DNA from: Diphasiastrum complanatum
Taxonomy: Eukaryota; Streptophyta; Lycopodiopsida; Lycopodiales; Lycopodiaceae
Length of the DNA stretch: 64,000 nucleotides
Assembly (NCBI GenBank): GCA_029204225.1
Contig: CM055093.1
Location: 4,246,056 to 4,310,055, forward strand
Direction: 5' to 3'
Shown here: piece after piece, positions 63,973-64,000 of the stretch
How the letters are laid out: every line of letters starts with the position of its first letter
How positions within the stretch are numbered: the stretch's first letter is position 1
Notes under the pieces: model-generated
The model's input: the letters and a program-made list of their open reading frames with translations, nothing else
Databases searched by the model: none
What the model was told of the DNA's origin: nothing
Position numbers and translations under genes: made by a program

Positions 63973-64000
63973 ACTCTAGTACAAGATCAACCTTCAGTCA

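Larger units (their letters stand above)
62950..64000 (+). mobile_element. Ty1/copia gag-protease-integrase start, running off the window
   Basis: Begins inside gag (SVIEDSDALMTLLSSLLEAY is the usual mid-gag block), so its 5' part is deleted. It continues through protease and the gag-pre-integrase region and leaves the window at 64000. Frames shift several times. Confidence 0.8.

Overview
The window is plant nuclear DNA. It holds one intron-rich P-class pentatricopeptide-repeat (PPR) gene with spliceosomal GT-AG introns, many degraded Ty1/copia and Ty3/gypsy LTR retrotransposons nested in each other, LINE, CACTA and SINE-like fragments, and long TC and TA microsatellites. Most intergenic DNA is AT-rich. 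I cannot name the species. The density of broken retroelements and the long introns suggest a large-genome land plant; a fern or gymnosperm is a guess. I see no rRNA, tRNA, CRISPR or bacterial-type operon.

Layout. 0-9.2 kb: microsatellites, a triplicated scrap of copia gag, CACTA-like and other exon-like pieces on the minus strand, a cluster of GCGTGGAT/ATCCACGC palindromes (3.9-4.4 kb), a truncated copia 5' end (about 6.9-8.2 kb) and two tRNA-derived SINE-like repeats. 9.4-17 kb: the PPR gene, the only plausibly functional host gene, with three clean coding exons, a suspect 5' end and a probable frameshift. 17-20 kb: no genes. 20-26.7 kb: a fragment of pararetrovirus-like or Ty3-like reverse transcriptase, then a decayed TPR/SET-domain gene relic with a tandem duplication. 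That relic is split by a complete young LTR element carrying an unusual internally duplicated ORF. 26.7-31.1 kb: gene relics (a RING-type E3 ligase fragment and two unidentified spliced fragments) and a 138-bp tandem repeat. 31-33.6 kb: a large inverted array of a 17-bp unit around a TA microsatellite. 33.6-40.5 kb: two decayed copia elements. 40.5-45.6 kb: a minus-strand Ty3/gypsy element inserted into the second copia element; it has a long extra ORF between integrase and the 3' LTR. 46-52 kb: an S/T/P-rich ORF, a copia 5' half and a minus-strand gypsy element joined to it. 52-57.6 kb: direct repeats, an unrecognised ORF and a copia relic whose reverse transcriptase is deleted. 57.6-64 kb: gene-poor DNA with a LINE fragment, then a copia gag-protease piece running off the end.

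Apart from the PPR gene, the coding segments are transposon parts or relics, and nearly all carry stops, frameshifts or deletions. The most unusual items are the post-integrase gypsy ORF with a coiled coil and a C-terminal domain I do not recognise, the duplicated ORF of the 21-26 kb element, the recurrent CACACGTGTG palindrome in copia-like LTRs and leaders, and the palindromic and inverted arrays. I found no convincing sign of a new defence or metabolic system; the novelty is in the mobile elements and repeats.
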